Assembly: GCA_003158495.1 (NCBI GenBank)
Contig: PMJT01000168.1
Span: 389-17,479 of the forward strand
Reading direction: 5' to 3'
Source of the DNA: Chloroflexota bacterium
GTDB taxonomy: Bacteria > Chloroflexota > Limnocylindria > Limnocylindrales > CSP1-4
Length of the DNA: 17,091 nt
The notes under the pieces were generated by a model, which was not told the DNA's origin, did not search any database, and worked only from the letters and a program-made list of their open reading frames with translations. Positions 7,337 through 13,502 of the stretch are shown piece by piece. Positions within the stretch are counted from its first letter, which is position 1; each line of letters opens with the position of its first letter. The position numbers and the translations under genes were made by a program.

Positions 7337-8431
7337 CTATGACCCCTGGGCCACGATGGCCAGCGCGTGGCTGCCGCCTGCGTCGATTGCAGTTACGTTG
7401 ACGAGCCCCGACGGTGGGGTCGCCTGTCCCGAACCGTTGCCACCCCAGCCTACAACGGTTCCGTCGGCCTTGAGGGCCAGGCTGAAGTTGCCCCCGGCAG
7501 CGACCGCCAAGGCCTTGAGGCCGGCCGGCACTTTCGTCTCGCCGTCCGAATTGCTGCCCCAGGACAAGACGGTCCCGTCCGACTTAAGGACCAGGTTGTG
7601 GACGAAGCCGGCGGAGACGGCCTTGACGCCGGCGAGGCCGGCGGGCACCTTGGCCACGCCGGAGGCGACGTCGGTGGGGAATTTGTCGCCCCAGGCCACG
7701 ACGGTCCCGTCGGTCAGGAGCGCCAGGCTGAAGTCGTAGCCGGCGGACACCTCGGCCACGCTCTTCAGGCCGCTCGGGACGTCCGTGGCTCCATTGGAAT
7801 CATCGCCCCAGGCGACCACGGTCCCGTCGGATTTCAGGGCGATCGCATGCGAACCCGCGGCGGCGATGCCCACGGCGCTCTTCAGGCTCGCCGGCGGCCT
7901 GGACTGGCCGGCCGTGTTGTCGCCCCAGCCGACGACGGTCCCATCGGATTTCAGGGCGATGCCGAAGTTGCTCCCGGCGGCTATCGCCTTGATGCCGGTG
8001 GCCGCGGCCGGGGTCTTCGTTTCGGCCGGGTCATCGGAACCGCCCCAGGCCACGATCGTCCCGTCCGACTTGAGGGCCATGCTGAAGTCGTCGCCCGCAG
8101 AGACGGCCACGACGCCGGTGAGTCCGGCCGGGACTTCGGTCTGACCCGCACTGTCGTCTCCCCAGGCCACGACGGTCCCCGCGCCGGCCGGTCGAACGAG
8201 GCCCAAGGAAGGCGCGGTCGTCGGCGTCGCGACGGCGGCGGTCGGCGCCCTCGTCGGCGCCGCCGTTGGGGTCACGGTCGGGGCCAGCGTGGCGGCCGGC
8301 GGAACCGGCGTCGCGGCGGCGCCGCCGCATGCGGCGACCGAAATCAGCACGGTGCCAAGAAGAAGGAACCGACCGAGCCCGTAGCGGGCGCGACTTGACG
8401 CGGCTATCGTGATCTCCTTCGGCAGCGGCAT
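7337..8431 (-). CDS. RCC1-repeat beta-propeller lipoprotein
   Basis: A 364-residue exported protein. After a short basic stretch (SSRARYGLGR) comes a hydrophobic segment and the lipobox SVAAC with Cys 35, then a Thr/Pro/Ala linker at 36-78. Residues from about 85 to the end are seven repeats of about 39 residues, each starting GTVVAWG or close (also GTIVAWG, GTVVGWG, GTVLSWG) and ending in a segment like SAGDDFSMALKSD. This fits a seven-bladed RCC1-type propeller anchored outside the cytoplasmic membrane. The open frame continues upstream into the BMC-P genes, but the ATG at 8431 gives a proper signal peptide. It lies between the last BMC-P gene (137-bp gap) and deoC (7-bp gap). A weak TATGCT at 8456-8461 might be an internal promoter. 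Its role here is unknown. Confidence 0.85.
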   Translation of the reverse strand: MPLPKEITIAASSRARYGLGRFLLLGTVLISVAACGGAAATPVPPAATLAPTVTPTAAPTRAPTAAVATPTTAPSLGLVRPAGAGTVVAWGDDSAGQTEVPAGLTGVVAVSAGDDFSMALKSDGTIVAWGGSDDPAETKTPAAATGIKAIAAGSNFGIALKSDGTVVGWGDNTAGQSRPPASLKSAVGIAAAGSHAIALKSDGTVVAWGDDSNGATDVPSGLKSVAEVSAGYDFSLALLTDGTVVAWGDKFPTDVASGVAKVPAGLAGVKAVSAGFVHNLVLKSDGTVLSWGSNSDGETKVPAGLKALAVAAGGNFSLALKADGTVVGWGGNGSGQATPPSGLVNVTAIDAGGSHALAIVAQGS

Positions 8432-8531
8432 TCCCCAAACGGCTTCGCCACTTCCAGCATACCGCCGGTTCACGCGGCTGCCTTTCCCGTTCCGCGCCGC
8501 GACGAGCGGCCAGGGCCGCTGCTTCCGCGCG

Positions 8532-8569
8532 GCGTCGGGCGCGTTCCGGCGCGTCGGCCGCGTTCCGGC
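8532..8569. repeat. Two tandem copies of a 19-bp unit
   Basis: GCGTCGGGCGCGTTCCGGC at 8532-8550 is followed directly by the same 19 bases with one change (G to C at unit position 8) at 8551-8569. The pair touches the stop codon of the BMC-P gene and lies in the 137-bp gap before the lipoprotein gene. It may be a slippage duplication or a binding site; the rest of the gap shows no clear feature. Confidence 0.75.
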
Positions 8570-8850
8570 TAGGCCGGCTGCGGTCCTTCCTCGACTGCGT
8601 CGACGATTCCGACGATGACCGTGCGGATCGGTGCTCCCGGAGCATTCAAAACCTGGCGGGCTGAGTTCCCCTCGTCGAGGATCAAGACCGTCTCCCCTGC
8701 CCCGGCACCGACCGTGTCCACCGCGATGAGATAGCCGCCCGCCGGCTTCCCGGAAGGATCGAGGAGGTCGCAGAGCAGGAGCGTCCGGTTGTCGAAGTCC
8801 GGCGTGTTGATCGTGGAAACGACCGTGCCCACCACGCGGCCGAGCTTCAT
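8569..8850 (-). CDS. BMC-P shell vertex protein (EutN/CcmL family), copy 1
   Basis: A 93-residue EutN/CcmL-family protein (Pfam EutN_CcmL). Such proteins form pentamers that cap the vertices of the icosahedral BMC shell. The N-terminus MKLGRVVGTVVSTINTPDFDN is characteristic; GGYLIAVDTVGAGAGETVLI forms the beta-barrel core, NSARQVL follows, and VIVGIVDAVE is the usual end. The ATG at 8850 overlaps the stop of the next BMC-P gene by 4 bp (ATGA, 8847-8850), so the two are translationally coupled. Relative to the other two BMC-P proteins it keeps the GAGAGE loop closest to consensus. Confidence 0.93.
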   Translation of the reverse strand: MKLGRVVGTVVSTINTPDFDNRTLLLCDLLDPSGKPAGGYLIAVDTVGAGAGETVLILDEGNSARQVLNAPGAPIRTVIVGIVDAVEEGPQPA

Positions 8851-9131
8851 GGCTCCGACCCCGAGAGTGTCGAGATCGCATCCACGATGCCTACGATCGC
8901 GTGATCCACTGGCACGAACGGGTCAGGCATCGCCTGCGCCGCCTCGCGGGCAGCCACGAAGTAGACGAGCTCGCCGGGACCGGCCATGTGGACCGCGTCC
9001 GCGGCAACGAGCTGGCCGCCCACCGGCTTGAGCTGCCGATCCAGCGGCTGGATCACGAGCAGCTTGACGCCGTCCAGTCCGGGCGACTTGATGGTGGCAA
9101 CGACCGTGCCGATCACTCGCGCGAGTTGCAT
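8847..9131 (-). CDS. BMC-P shell vertex protein (EutN/CcmL family), copy 2
   Basis: A 94-residue EutN/CcmL-family pentamer-forming shell protein. Recognisable parts are MQLARVIGTVVATIKSPGLDG, LLVIQPLDRQLKPVGGQLVAADAV, and AIVGIVDAISTL at the end. The loop that reads VGAGAGE in copy 1 is changed to HMAGPGE here, and the following segment is FVAAREAAQAM instead of NSARQ, so this copy is the most divergent of the three. It lies six bases after the BMC-T stop and overlaps copy 1. Three BMC-P paralogues in one locus are common in metabolosomes. Confidence 0.92.
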   Translation of the reverse strand: MQLARVIGTVVATIKSPGLDGVKLLVIQPLDRQLKPVGGQLVAADAVHMAGPGELVYFVAAREAAQAMPDPFVPVDHAIVGIVDAISTLSGSEP

Positions 9132-9137
9132 GGCGGC

Positions 9138-9797
9138 CTACCGGGCCTTTCGCGGGGCTGTCGCGCGGCGTGCCGTCCCGGCAGAATTGGCCCGTCCAGC
9201 GCCGCCGCGGACCCTTTCTCGGAACTGCGCATCGGCCGCGAGGTTTGCGGCCATCTCCGCGTGGAGTTGCGGTATGACGCGGGACACCAGGCCGGAAGCG
9301 CCGAGGATTCTACCCGTGCCGATCTCGACCGCGGCTTCGACTTCGCTGACCGGTCCATCGAAGAGCAGGTAGCCCTTGCCGCCCAGATCGTCGGCGAGAC
9401 GCAGCTCCACGAGTCTGACCCGCGCGCCCTTGAGCCCGGCGTCGGCGGCTTCGATGATGGCGGCCACGGTCGCGGTCTCGATGACACCGAGCGCCTCGCC
9501 GGCCGCCTCCCGGCACGTGCCGCCGATCGCGGCGATCAACTCCGGGTGGGCATTCGGCAGGAAGACGATGTCCAGGATCGACGAGGCCCCGACCTCACGG
9601 GCCGCCTTCAGCGCCTCTTCGACGTCGCCGACCGTGCCGCCGACGAGAACGAGGTACTTGCCTGGGTGCACCGTTCCGGCACGAAAAACATCGATCGGCG
9701 CCCGCTTGGCCATCGCGTCACCGGCGGCGATTCCGGCCGAGATCGAGTCGAGCTCGATGAGCGCGAGAGCCGGCTCGATGACGAGACTGGCTGTCAT
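9138..9797 (-). CDS. Tandem-domain shell protein BMC-T with basic C-terminal tail
   Basis: A 219-residue protein with two fused BMC domains (Pfam PF00936), which form pseudohexameric trimers tiling shell facets. Domain 1 spans about residues 8-90 (ALALIELDSISAGIAAGDAM, then GKYLVLVGGTVGDVEEAL). Domain 2 spans about 101-183 (EALGVIETATVAAIIEAADA, then GKGYLLFDGPVSEVEAAVE). The layout resembles the single-layer BMC-T1 of the Haliangium ochraceum shell. Residues 184-219 form an extra tail rich in Arg/Lys and Ala (RERVRGG, ARRATAPRKAR). The ATG at 9797 follows the aldehyde dehydrogenase stop by two bases. Confidence 0.93.
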   Translation of the reverse strand: MTASLVIEPALALIELDSISAGIAAGDAMAKRAPIDVFRAGTVHPGKYLVLVGGTVGDVEEALKAAREVGASSILDIVFLPNAHPELIAAIGGTCREAAGEALGVIETATVAAIIEAADAGLKGARVRLVELRLADDLGGKGYLLFDGPVSEVEAAVEIGTGRILGASGLVSRVIPQLHAEMAANLAADAQFRERVRGGAGRANSAGTARRATAPRKAR

Positions 9798-9799
9798 CT

Positions 9800-11269
9800 T
9801 CAGACGATCCGCAGCGCGCCGACGACGGTGATCCGTCGTTCGCGCGAGAAGGTACGCGGCCGGGTCAGGCCGTCGCCGGATGGGCTGGCGATCGAGAACG
9901 AGGTGAAGCCCTCACCGCCTTCGCCGAGGCCCGCGAAGTTGGGCCCGTTCGTAACGAAGATGCTGCAGTTCATCGCGCGGGCCATCCTTGTGATGGTGTC
10001 GACGTTGGCGGAGTGGATGGAAGCCGTGTGGCGGAAGCCGTGCTCCACCCGGGTGGCCAGTTCTATCGCCTGGTCGACCGTGCCGACGCGGACGATCGGG
10101 AGAAGCGGCATCATCTGCTCGGTCCAGACGAGGCTGTGGTCGCGCGGCACGTCCGCGATGAGCAACCGCGGCGCCGTATCTGTCTGGACGCCGATCTCGG
10201 CCAGCATCCTGGCCGCATCCTGCCCGATCCAGACCGGGTTCATGACGCCTGGCTTACCCGACTGGCCCAGCTCCTTGAAAACGACCCGTTCCAGACGCCG
10301 CAGCTCGTGCTCCTTGAGGAGATAGGCGCCGTTCCGGGTCATAGCCCGGATCAGCCTGTCGGCCACCGTGTCCACGACAAGGACGACCTTTTCGTCGATG
10401 CAGACGATGTTGTTGTCGAAAGAGGCGCCGCGGACGATGTCGCGTCCGGCCCGCTCGATATCGGCGGTTCCGTCGACGACGGCGGGCGGATTGCCGGGCC
10501 CGGCCGTGATCGCGCGTTTGCCCGATTTGAGCGCCTCGCGCACGACCGCAGGACCGCCGGTGACGAGCAGGACACGGACGCCGGGATGCGTCATCAGGGC
10601 ACGGGCCGTGTCTATCGTTGGGTTGGCAGCGGCCGAGACGAGGTTCGGCGGCCCTCCGGCCCCGACGATCGCGCGATTGATCAGCCGAATCGTTTCCGCG
10701 GAACAGCGCCGCGCTCCCGGGTGGGCATTGAATACGACCGCGTTGCCGGCCGAGACGATGCTGATCGTGTTGTTGATGATCGTCGAGGTTGGGTTTGTGA
10801 CGGGGGTGATCGCCGCGACGACTCCGAACGGCGCGAACTCGGTGACCATCATCCCGGCGTCGCCGGTGACGGCCTGGACCTCGAGATCCTCCGGCCCCGG
10901 CGCCTTGGACGAGACCAGGCGGTTCTTCACGAACTTGTCCTCGACACGGCCCAGATGAGTCTCCTGGTGGGCCATGCGGGCCAGCTGCTCTGAATGGTCC
11001 AGCATCGAGCGGCGGACGGCGTCGATGATGACCTTACGACCGGCCAGGCCCTGGACCTGGAACTGCTGGAACGCCGTCGTGGCCGCGGCGACCGCGTCGT
11101 CGATGGTGGCGTGGATGCCGTCGCCGAGTTCGGCGGTCGCGGCCGCGGCGGTCGCCAGCTCTGTTTCGGCCCTCAGGCCCTGGCCGGGGCGAGCCTCACC
11201 GGCCGCGGACACGCGGCGGCGGACCCGTTCGATGATCTCGGTGATCTCGCGTTGGTCGAGCTCGCTCAT
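9800..11269 (-). CDS. CoA-acylating aldehyde dehydrogenase with N-terminal encapsulation-like helix
   Basis: A 489-residue member of the PduP/EutE group, which oxidises a short aldehyde with NAD+ and CoA to acyl-CoA; here acetaldehyde to acetyl-CoA is expected. The catalytic Cys 290 lies in ASFDNNIVCIDEK, the classic PduP/EutE context. ITPVTNP with Asn 158 and AITAGPGNPPAVVD are also family blocks, and GLGEGGEGFTSFSI is near the end. Residues 1-22 (MSELDQREITEIIERVRRRV) form an amphipathic helix followed by an Ala/Gly-rich linker to about residue 50, the layout of a BMC encapsulation peptide. It is flanked by shell genes: a BMC-P stop 12 bp upstream and BMC-T two bases downstream. No alcohol dehydrogenase or phosphotransacylase accompanies it. 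Confidence 0.94.
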   Translation of the reverse strand: MSELDQREITEIIERVRRRVSAAGEARPGQGLRAETELATAAAATAELGDGIHATIDDAVAAATTAFQQFQVQGLAGRKVIIDAVRRSMLDHSEQLARMAHQETHLGRVEDKFVKNRLVSSKAPGPEDLEVQAVTGDAGMMVTEFAPFGVVAAITPVTNPTSTIINNTISIVSAGNAVVFNAHPGARRCSAETIRLINRAIVGAGGPPNLVSAAANPTIDTARALMTHPGVRVLLVTGGPAVVREALKSGKRAITAGPGNPPAVVDGTADIERAGRDIVRGASFDNNIVCIDEKVVLVVDTVADRLIRAMTRNGAYLLKEHELRRLERVVFKELGQSGKPGVMNPVWIGQDAARMLAEIGVQTDTAPRLLIADVPRDHSLVWTEQMMPLLPIVRVGTVDQAIELATRVEHGFRHTASIHSANVDTITRMARAMNCSIFVTNGPNFAGLGEGGEGFTSFSIASPSGDGLTRPRTFSRERRITVVGALRIV

Positions 11270-11281
11270 GCTGTTCGCCCG

Positions 11282-11569
11282 CTACTTGCGGTACACCTCG
11301 GTACCGCCGATCTCCCATGTGTCCACGATGGCCATGATCACGGCGTCGCACGGCCGATCGCGCGTCGTTTCCGTCTGGCGCGCGGAACTGCCCGTGGCGT
11401 AGAGCACGACCTCGCCGACGCCCGCGCCGACGGTATCGGCGGCCACGACGTAGCCACCGGCCTCCCGGTTTTCGGCATCGAGCTGCCGCACGACGAGGAG
11501 CTTCCAGCCCTCCATCAGGGGCTCTTTGTGACTCGCGACCACGGTTCCGGTAACCCGTCCAAGGAGCAT
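11282..11569 (-). CDS. BMC-P shell vertex protein (EutN/CcmL family), copy 3
   Basis: A 95-residue EutN/CcmL-family pentameric shell protein. It starts MLLGRVTGTVVASHKEPLMEG, has GGYVVAADTVGAGVGEVVLY and SSARQTE in the barrel, and ends AVIMAIVDTWEIGGTEVYRK. The C-terminus is slightly longer and more charged than in the other two copies. The start at 11569 has only a modest Shine-Dalgarno (GGTGA), and lies just after a pair of hairpins in the 58-bp gap behind the BMC-H gene. It is the first of the three BMC-P genes to be transcribed. Confidence 0.93.
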   Translation of the reverse strand: MLLGRVTGTVVASHKEPLMEGWKLLVVRQLDAENREAGGYVVAADTVGAGVGEVVLYATGSSARQTETTRDRPCDAVIMAIVDTWEIGGTEVYRK

Positions 11570-11577
11570 CTCGTCAC

Positions 11578-11591
11578 CGCCTGATCAGGCG
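11578..11591. repeat. 14-bp perfect palindrome before the BMC-P start
   Basis: CGCCTGATCAGGCG is a perfect inverted repeat. It sits one base beyond the stem-loop at 11593-11616 and just upstream of the ribosome-binding region of the BMC-P gene at 11569. In mRNA it could form a second short hairpin; on DNA it could be a protein site. Confidence 0.6.
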
Positions 11592-11592
11592 T

Positions 11593-11616
11593 GCGCGCCG
11601 ACACGGGCCGGCGCGC
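11593..11616 (-). other. Intercistronic stem-loop downstream of the BMC-H gene
   Basis: GCGCGCCG pairs perfectly with CGGCGCGC around an 8-nt loop on the minus strand, eleven bases after the BMC-H stop. There is no following T tract, so a full terminator is unlikely. A 3' stabilising or partial-termination hairpin that raises BMC-H mRNA relative to distal genes is plausible, since BMC-H is normally a major shell component. Confidence 0.55.
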
Positions 11617-11627
11617 CGCCCCTCGCG

Positions 11628-11936
11628 TTACTTCTGGCCGGACTCCGCCTTCGCCTCCTCCAGCCGACCGAGCGGCAGGACGAGGTCGACGTTGACGTGC
11701 GGCCGGGCGATCACATGGCTGGCAACGACTTCGCCGACTTTGGCGGCGTTTCGGACGCCGGCATCGACCGCGGCCTTGACGGCGGCGACGTCGCCCCGAA
11801 CGATCGCGGTCACATATCCGCCGCCGGTCTTCTCGTATCCGACCAGCTCGACCTTGGCCGCCTTGACCATTGCATCGGCGGCCTCGACCACTGCCGCGAA
11901 ACCGCGGGCTTCGATCATCCCAAGCGCTTCTGCCAT
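11628..11936 (-). CDS. Hexameric shell protein BMC-H
   Basis: A 102-residue single BMC-domain protein (Pfam PF00936), the facet-forming hexamer of the shell. The start MAEALGMIEARGFAAVVEAADAM is canonical, followed by VELVGYEKTGGGYVTAIVRGDVAAVKAAVDAG. The pore loop is at about residues 36-40 (KTGGG), a small-residue pore that fits passage of polar or anionic metabolites. The protein ends ASHVIARPHVNVDLVLPLG plus a short charged tail. An AAGGAG lies nine bases before the ATG at 11936. It is the only BMC-H in the operon. It is bracketed by intercistronic hairpins on both sides. Confidence 0.95.
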   Translation of the reverse strand: MAEALGMIEARGFAAVVEAADAMVKAAKVELVGYEKTGGGYVTAIVRGDVAAVKAAVDAGVRNAAKVGEVVASHVIARPHVNVDLVLPLGRLEEAKAESGQK

Positions 11937-11965
11937 CGACCCTGTCTCCTTCTGGTTCGGCCGTT

Positions 11966-11979
11966 CGACCGTTCGGTCG
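11966..11979 (-). other. Small hairpin in the BMC-T to BMC-H gap
   Basis: CGACC pairs with GGTCG around four bases in the 56-bp gap between the BMC-T stop (11993) and the BMC-H start. On the minus strand it continues into two further CGAACGG-like units (CGAACGGT, CGAACGGC, CGAACC). No T tract follows. It may stabilise or mark a processing site at the 5' end of a BMC-H message. Confidence 0.4.
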
Positions 11980-11992
11980 CCGCCCTTTCTCT

Positions 11993-12622
11993 TTACGCCT
12001 TGGCTTCGCGTCCTTCGAGTCCATCGATCGCCGCCAGCGCGGCCCGCCAGCCGACGTCGATGTCGCGTTCCTCGCCGCCCAGGTAGATGCGGCCCATGGA
12101 GCCGAAGGACCGAACTTCGAGGATGTTGATGTGAGCTGCCTTCTCCGCTTCGTTGGCGGCGAGGGCTGCGTACGCGGCCGGTTCCAGTTCCAGCACGTAG
12201 AGCGTCTGGCCGGGGATGAGCATCTGGCCGTGGCGCGTACGGTTGATCAGCTGAGCCTGGTGGTCGTCGATCCGGCGGATGATCTGCGAGGACAGGACGT
12301 GCGGCTTGATGCGGTCCGTCTCGGTCAGGCCGATATCGGCCAGGATGGCGGCGCCGGCCGCTCGAACCTCGGCCTGCGACGACGAGTGGATCTCGAGCAT
12401 GCCGTAATAGCGCTCGATGATCTGCATGCCCGGCTTGACCGTCGTCGATTTGAGCGCGATGTCCGTCAGCCGGTTGATCTCGATACCGGGCGAGATCTCG
12501 ATTTGCAGCGACGCGTCGCCGGCGAGGGGCAGGAAGCCCTGCGCAACCGTCCCCAGGAAGGCGGCGTACTGGGCCTGGAGGCTGTCGAGGAAGACGTAAG
12601 CCCGAAGGTCAATATTGGCCAT
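11993..12622 (-). CDS. Tandem-domain shell protein BMC-T, gated double-stacking type
   Basis: A 209-residue two-domain BMC protein. It opens MANIDLRAYVFLDSLQAQYA, has QGFLPLAGDASLQIEISPGI, NRLTDIALKSTTVKPGMQIIE, VLSSQIIRRIDDHQAQLINR, GQMLIPGQTLYVLE and NILEVRSFGSMGRIYLGGEE. This resembles the Haliangium ochraceum BMC-T2/T3 group, which stack face to face as two trimers and have a large central pore that can open and close. Such proteins are thought to admit bulky metabolites or cofactors. The ATG at 12622 overlaps the end of deoC by 14 bp, with a GAAGGG ribosome-binding site upstream. It is the first shell gene in the transcript. Confidence 0.93.
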   Translation of the reverse strand: MANIDLRAYVFLDSLQAQYAAFLGTVAQGFLPLAGDASLQIEISPGIEINRLTDIALKSTTVKPGMQIIERYYGMLEIHSSSQAEVRAAGAAILADIGLTETDRIKPHVLSSQIIRRIDDHQAQLINRTRHGQMLIPGQTLYVLELEPAAYAALAANEAEKAAHINILEVRSFGSMGRIYLGGEERDIDVGWRAALAAIDGLEGREAKA

Positions 12623-13502
12623 GTGCGCCCTTCTCTCCCGTGACGATCTTGACGCCGGCGGAGGCCCCGATCCGAGTGGCGCCGGCCGCGATCATGTCCT
12701 GGACGTCTTCGGCGGTGCGGATGCCGCCGGAGGCCTTGACGCCCATCTTTGGGCCGACCGTCTCGCGCATCAGCGCGACATCGAAGACTGTCGCTCCGCC
12801 CTTGGCATAGCCGGTGGACGTCTTGACGAAGTCCGCCTTGGCCTGCTGAGCCAGCCGGCAGGCGATCACCTTCTCTTCGTCCGTGAGAAGGCCGGTTTCG
12901 ATGATCACCTTGCAGAGGGCCCCTGCTTCGTGGCAAGCGTCGGCGACCCTCGCGATGTCCTCTCGTACCTGGGCCGCCATTCCGCTCTTGAGCGCCCCGA
13001 TGTTTATGACCATGTCGATCTCCCGGGCGCCGTCCCGGATGGCCCGGCGAGCCTCGAAGACCTTGATCTCGGTGGGCGTTGCACCGAACGGGAAGCCCAC
13101 GACCGAAGCTACGCCAACGTCCGAGTCGCGCAGGTCATCCGCCGCGCGGCGAACCCACGTCGGGTTCACGCAGACGGCGGCGAACCGGAACTCGGCTGCC
13201 TCTGCGCAGAGCTTGTCTATGTCTCCGACGACGGCATCCGGCCGCAGGAGGGTGTGGTCGATGTAGCGGGCCAGATCCGTGGGAACGTCAGCGGCCTGGC
13301 CGTGGTATTCGACGCGCGAGGCGCCGCCCGCGACGACGTCACGGACTCGCATCGCGCACTGGGCCGCACACGCGCCGGCGCAGTTGGCGCAGGGCCCGCC
13401 CGGCCCCGTGGCTCCGACCGCGCCCGGCCCACCCAGCGCCAACATCACCTGGCTCGTGATCCGCTCGACGAGCTCGTCGCGGTTGTACTTCGCCTCCGTC
13501 AT
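12609..13502 (-). CDS. deoC: Deoxyribose-phosphate aldolase DeoC with targeting helix and Cys-rich linker
   Basis: DeoC reversibly cleaves 2-deoxyribose-5-phosphate to acetaldehyde and glyceraldehyde-3-phosphate. The aldolase domain starts near residue 75 of 297 (YIDHTLLRPDAV) and keeps Asp 163 (EIDMVINIGAL), the Schiff-base Lys 227 (FVKTSTGY), Lys 256 (MGVKASGGIRTAED) and the phosphate loop IGASAGVKI. An extra N-terminus of about 75 residues carries an amphipathic helix (RDELVERITSQVMLAL, about 8-23), like an encapsulation peptide. A Gly/Pro/Ala linker follows, with Cys 38, 41, 45 and 49 (CANCAGACAAQC). The ATG at 13502 overlaps the rpiB stop by 4 bp. This is the best candidate for the signature lumen enzyme. 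Confidence 0.95.
   Translation of the reverse strand: MTEAKYNRDELVERITSQVMLALGGPGAVGATGPGGPCANCAGACAAQCAMRVRDVVAGGASRVEYHGQAADVPTDLARYIDHTLLRPDAVVGDIDKLCAEAAEFRFAAVCVNPTWVRRAADDLRDSDVGVASVVGFPFGATPTEIKVFEARRAIRDGAREIDMVINIGALKSGMAAQVREDIARVADACHEAGALCKVIIETGLLTDEEKVIACRLAQQAKADFVKTSTGYAKGGATVFDVALMRETVGPKMGVKASGGIRTAEDVQDMIAAGATRIGASAGVKIVTGEKGAHGQY

Noticed and set aside
7380..8190. Regularly spaced nucleotide repeats resembling a repeat array
   Set aside because: The repeated GGTCCCGTC-type blocks encode the GTVVAWG blade starts of the RCC1 protein, so they are coding repeats and not CRISPR or intergenic repeats.
8456..8484. Internal promoter before the lipoprotein gene (TATGCT with AAGGCA)
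   Set aside because: Only three of six bases match the -35 and there is no TGn extension; too weak to list as a feature.
7337..8881. Longer 514-residue version of the lipoprotein starting upstream
   Set aside because: The extra N-terminus lies in another frame of the BMC-P genes and has no sensible protein character. The ATG at 8431 gives a proper signal peptide and lipobox.
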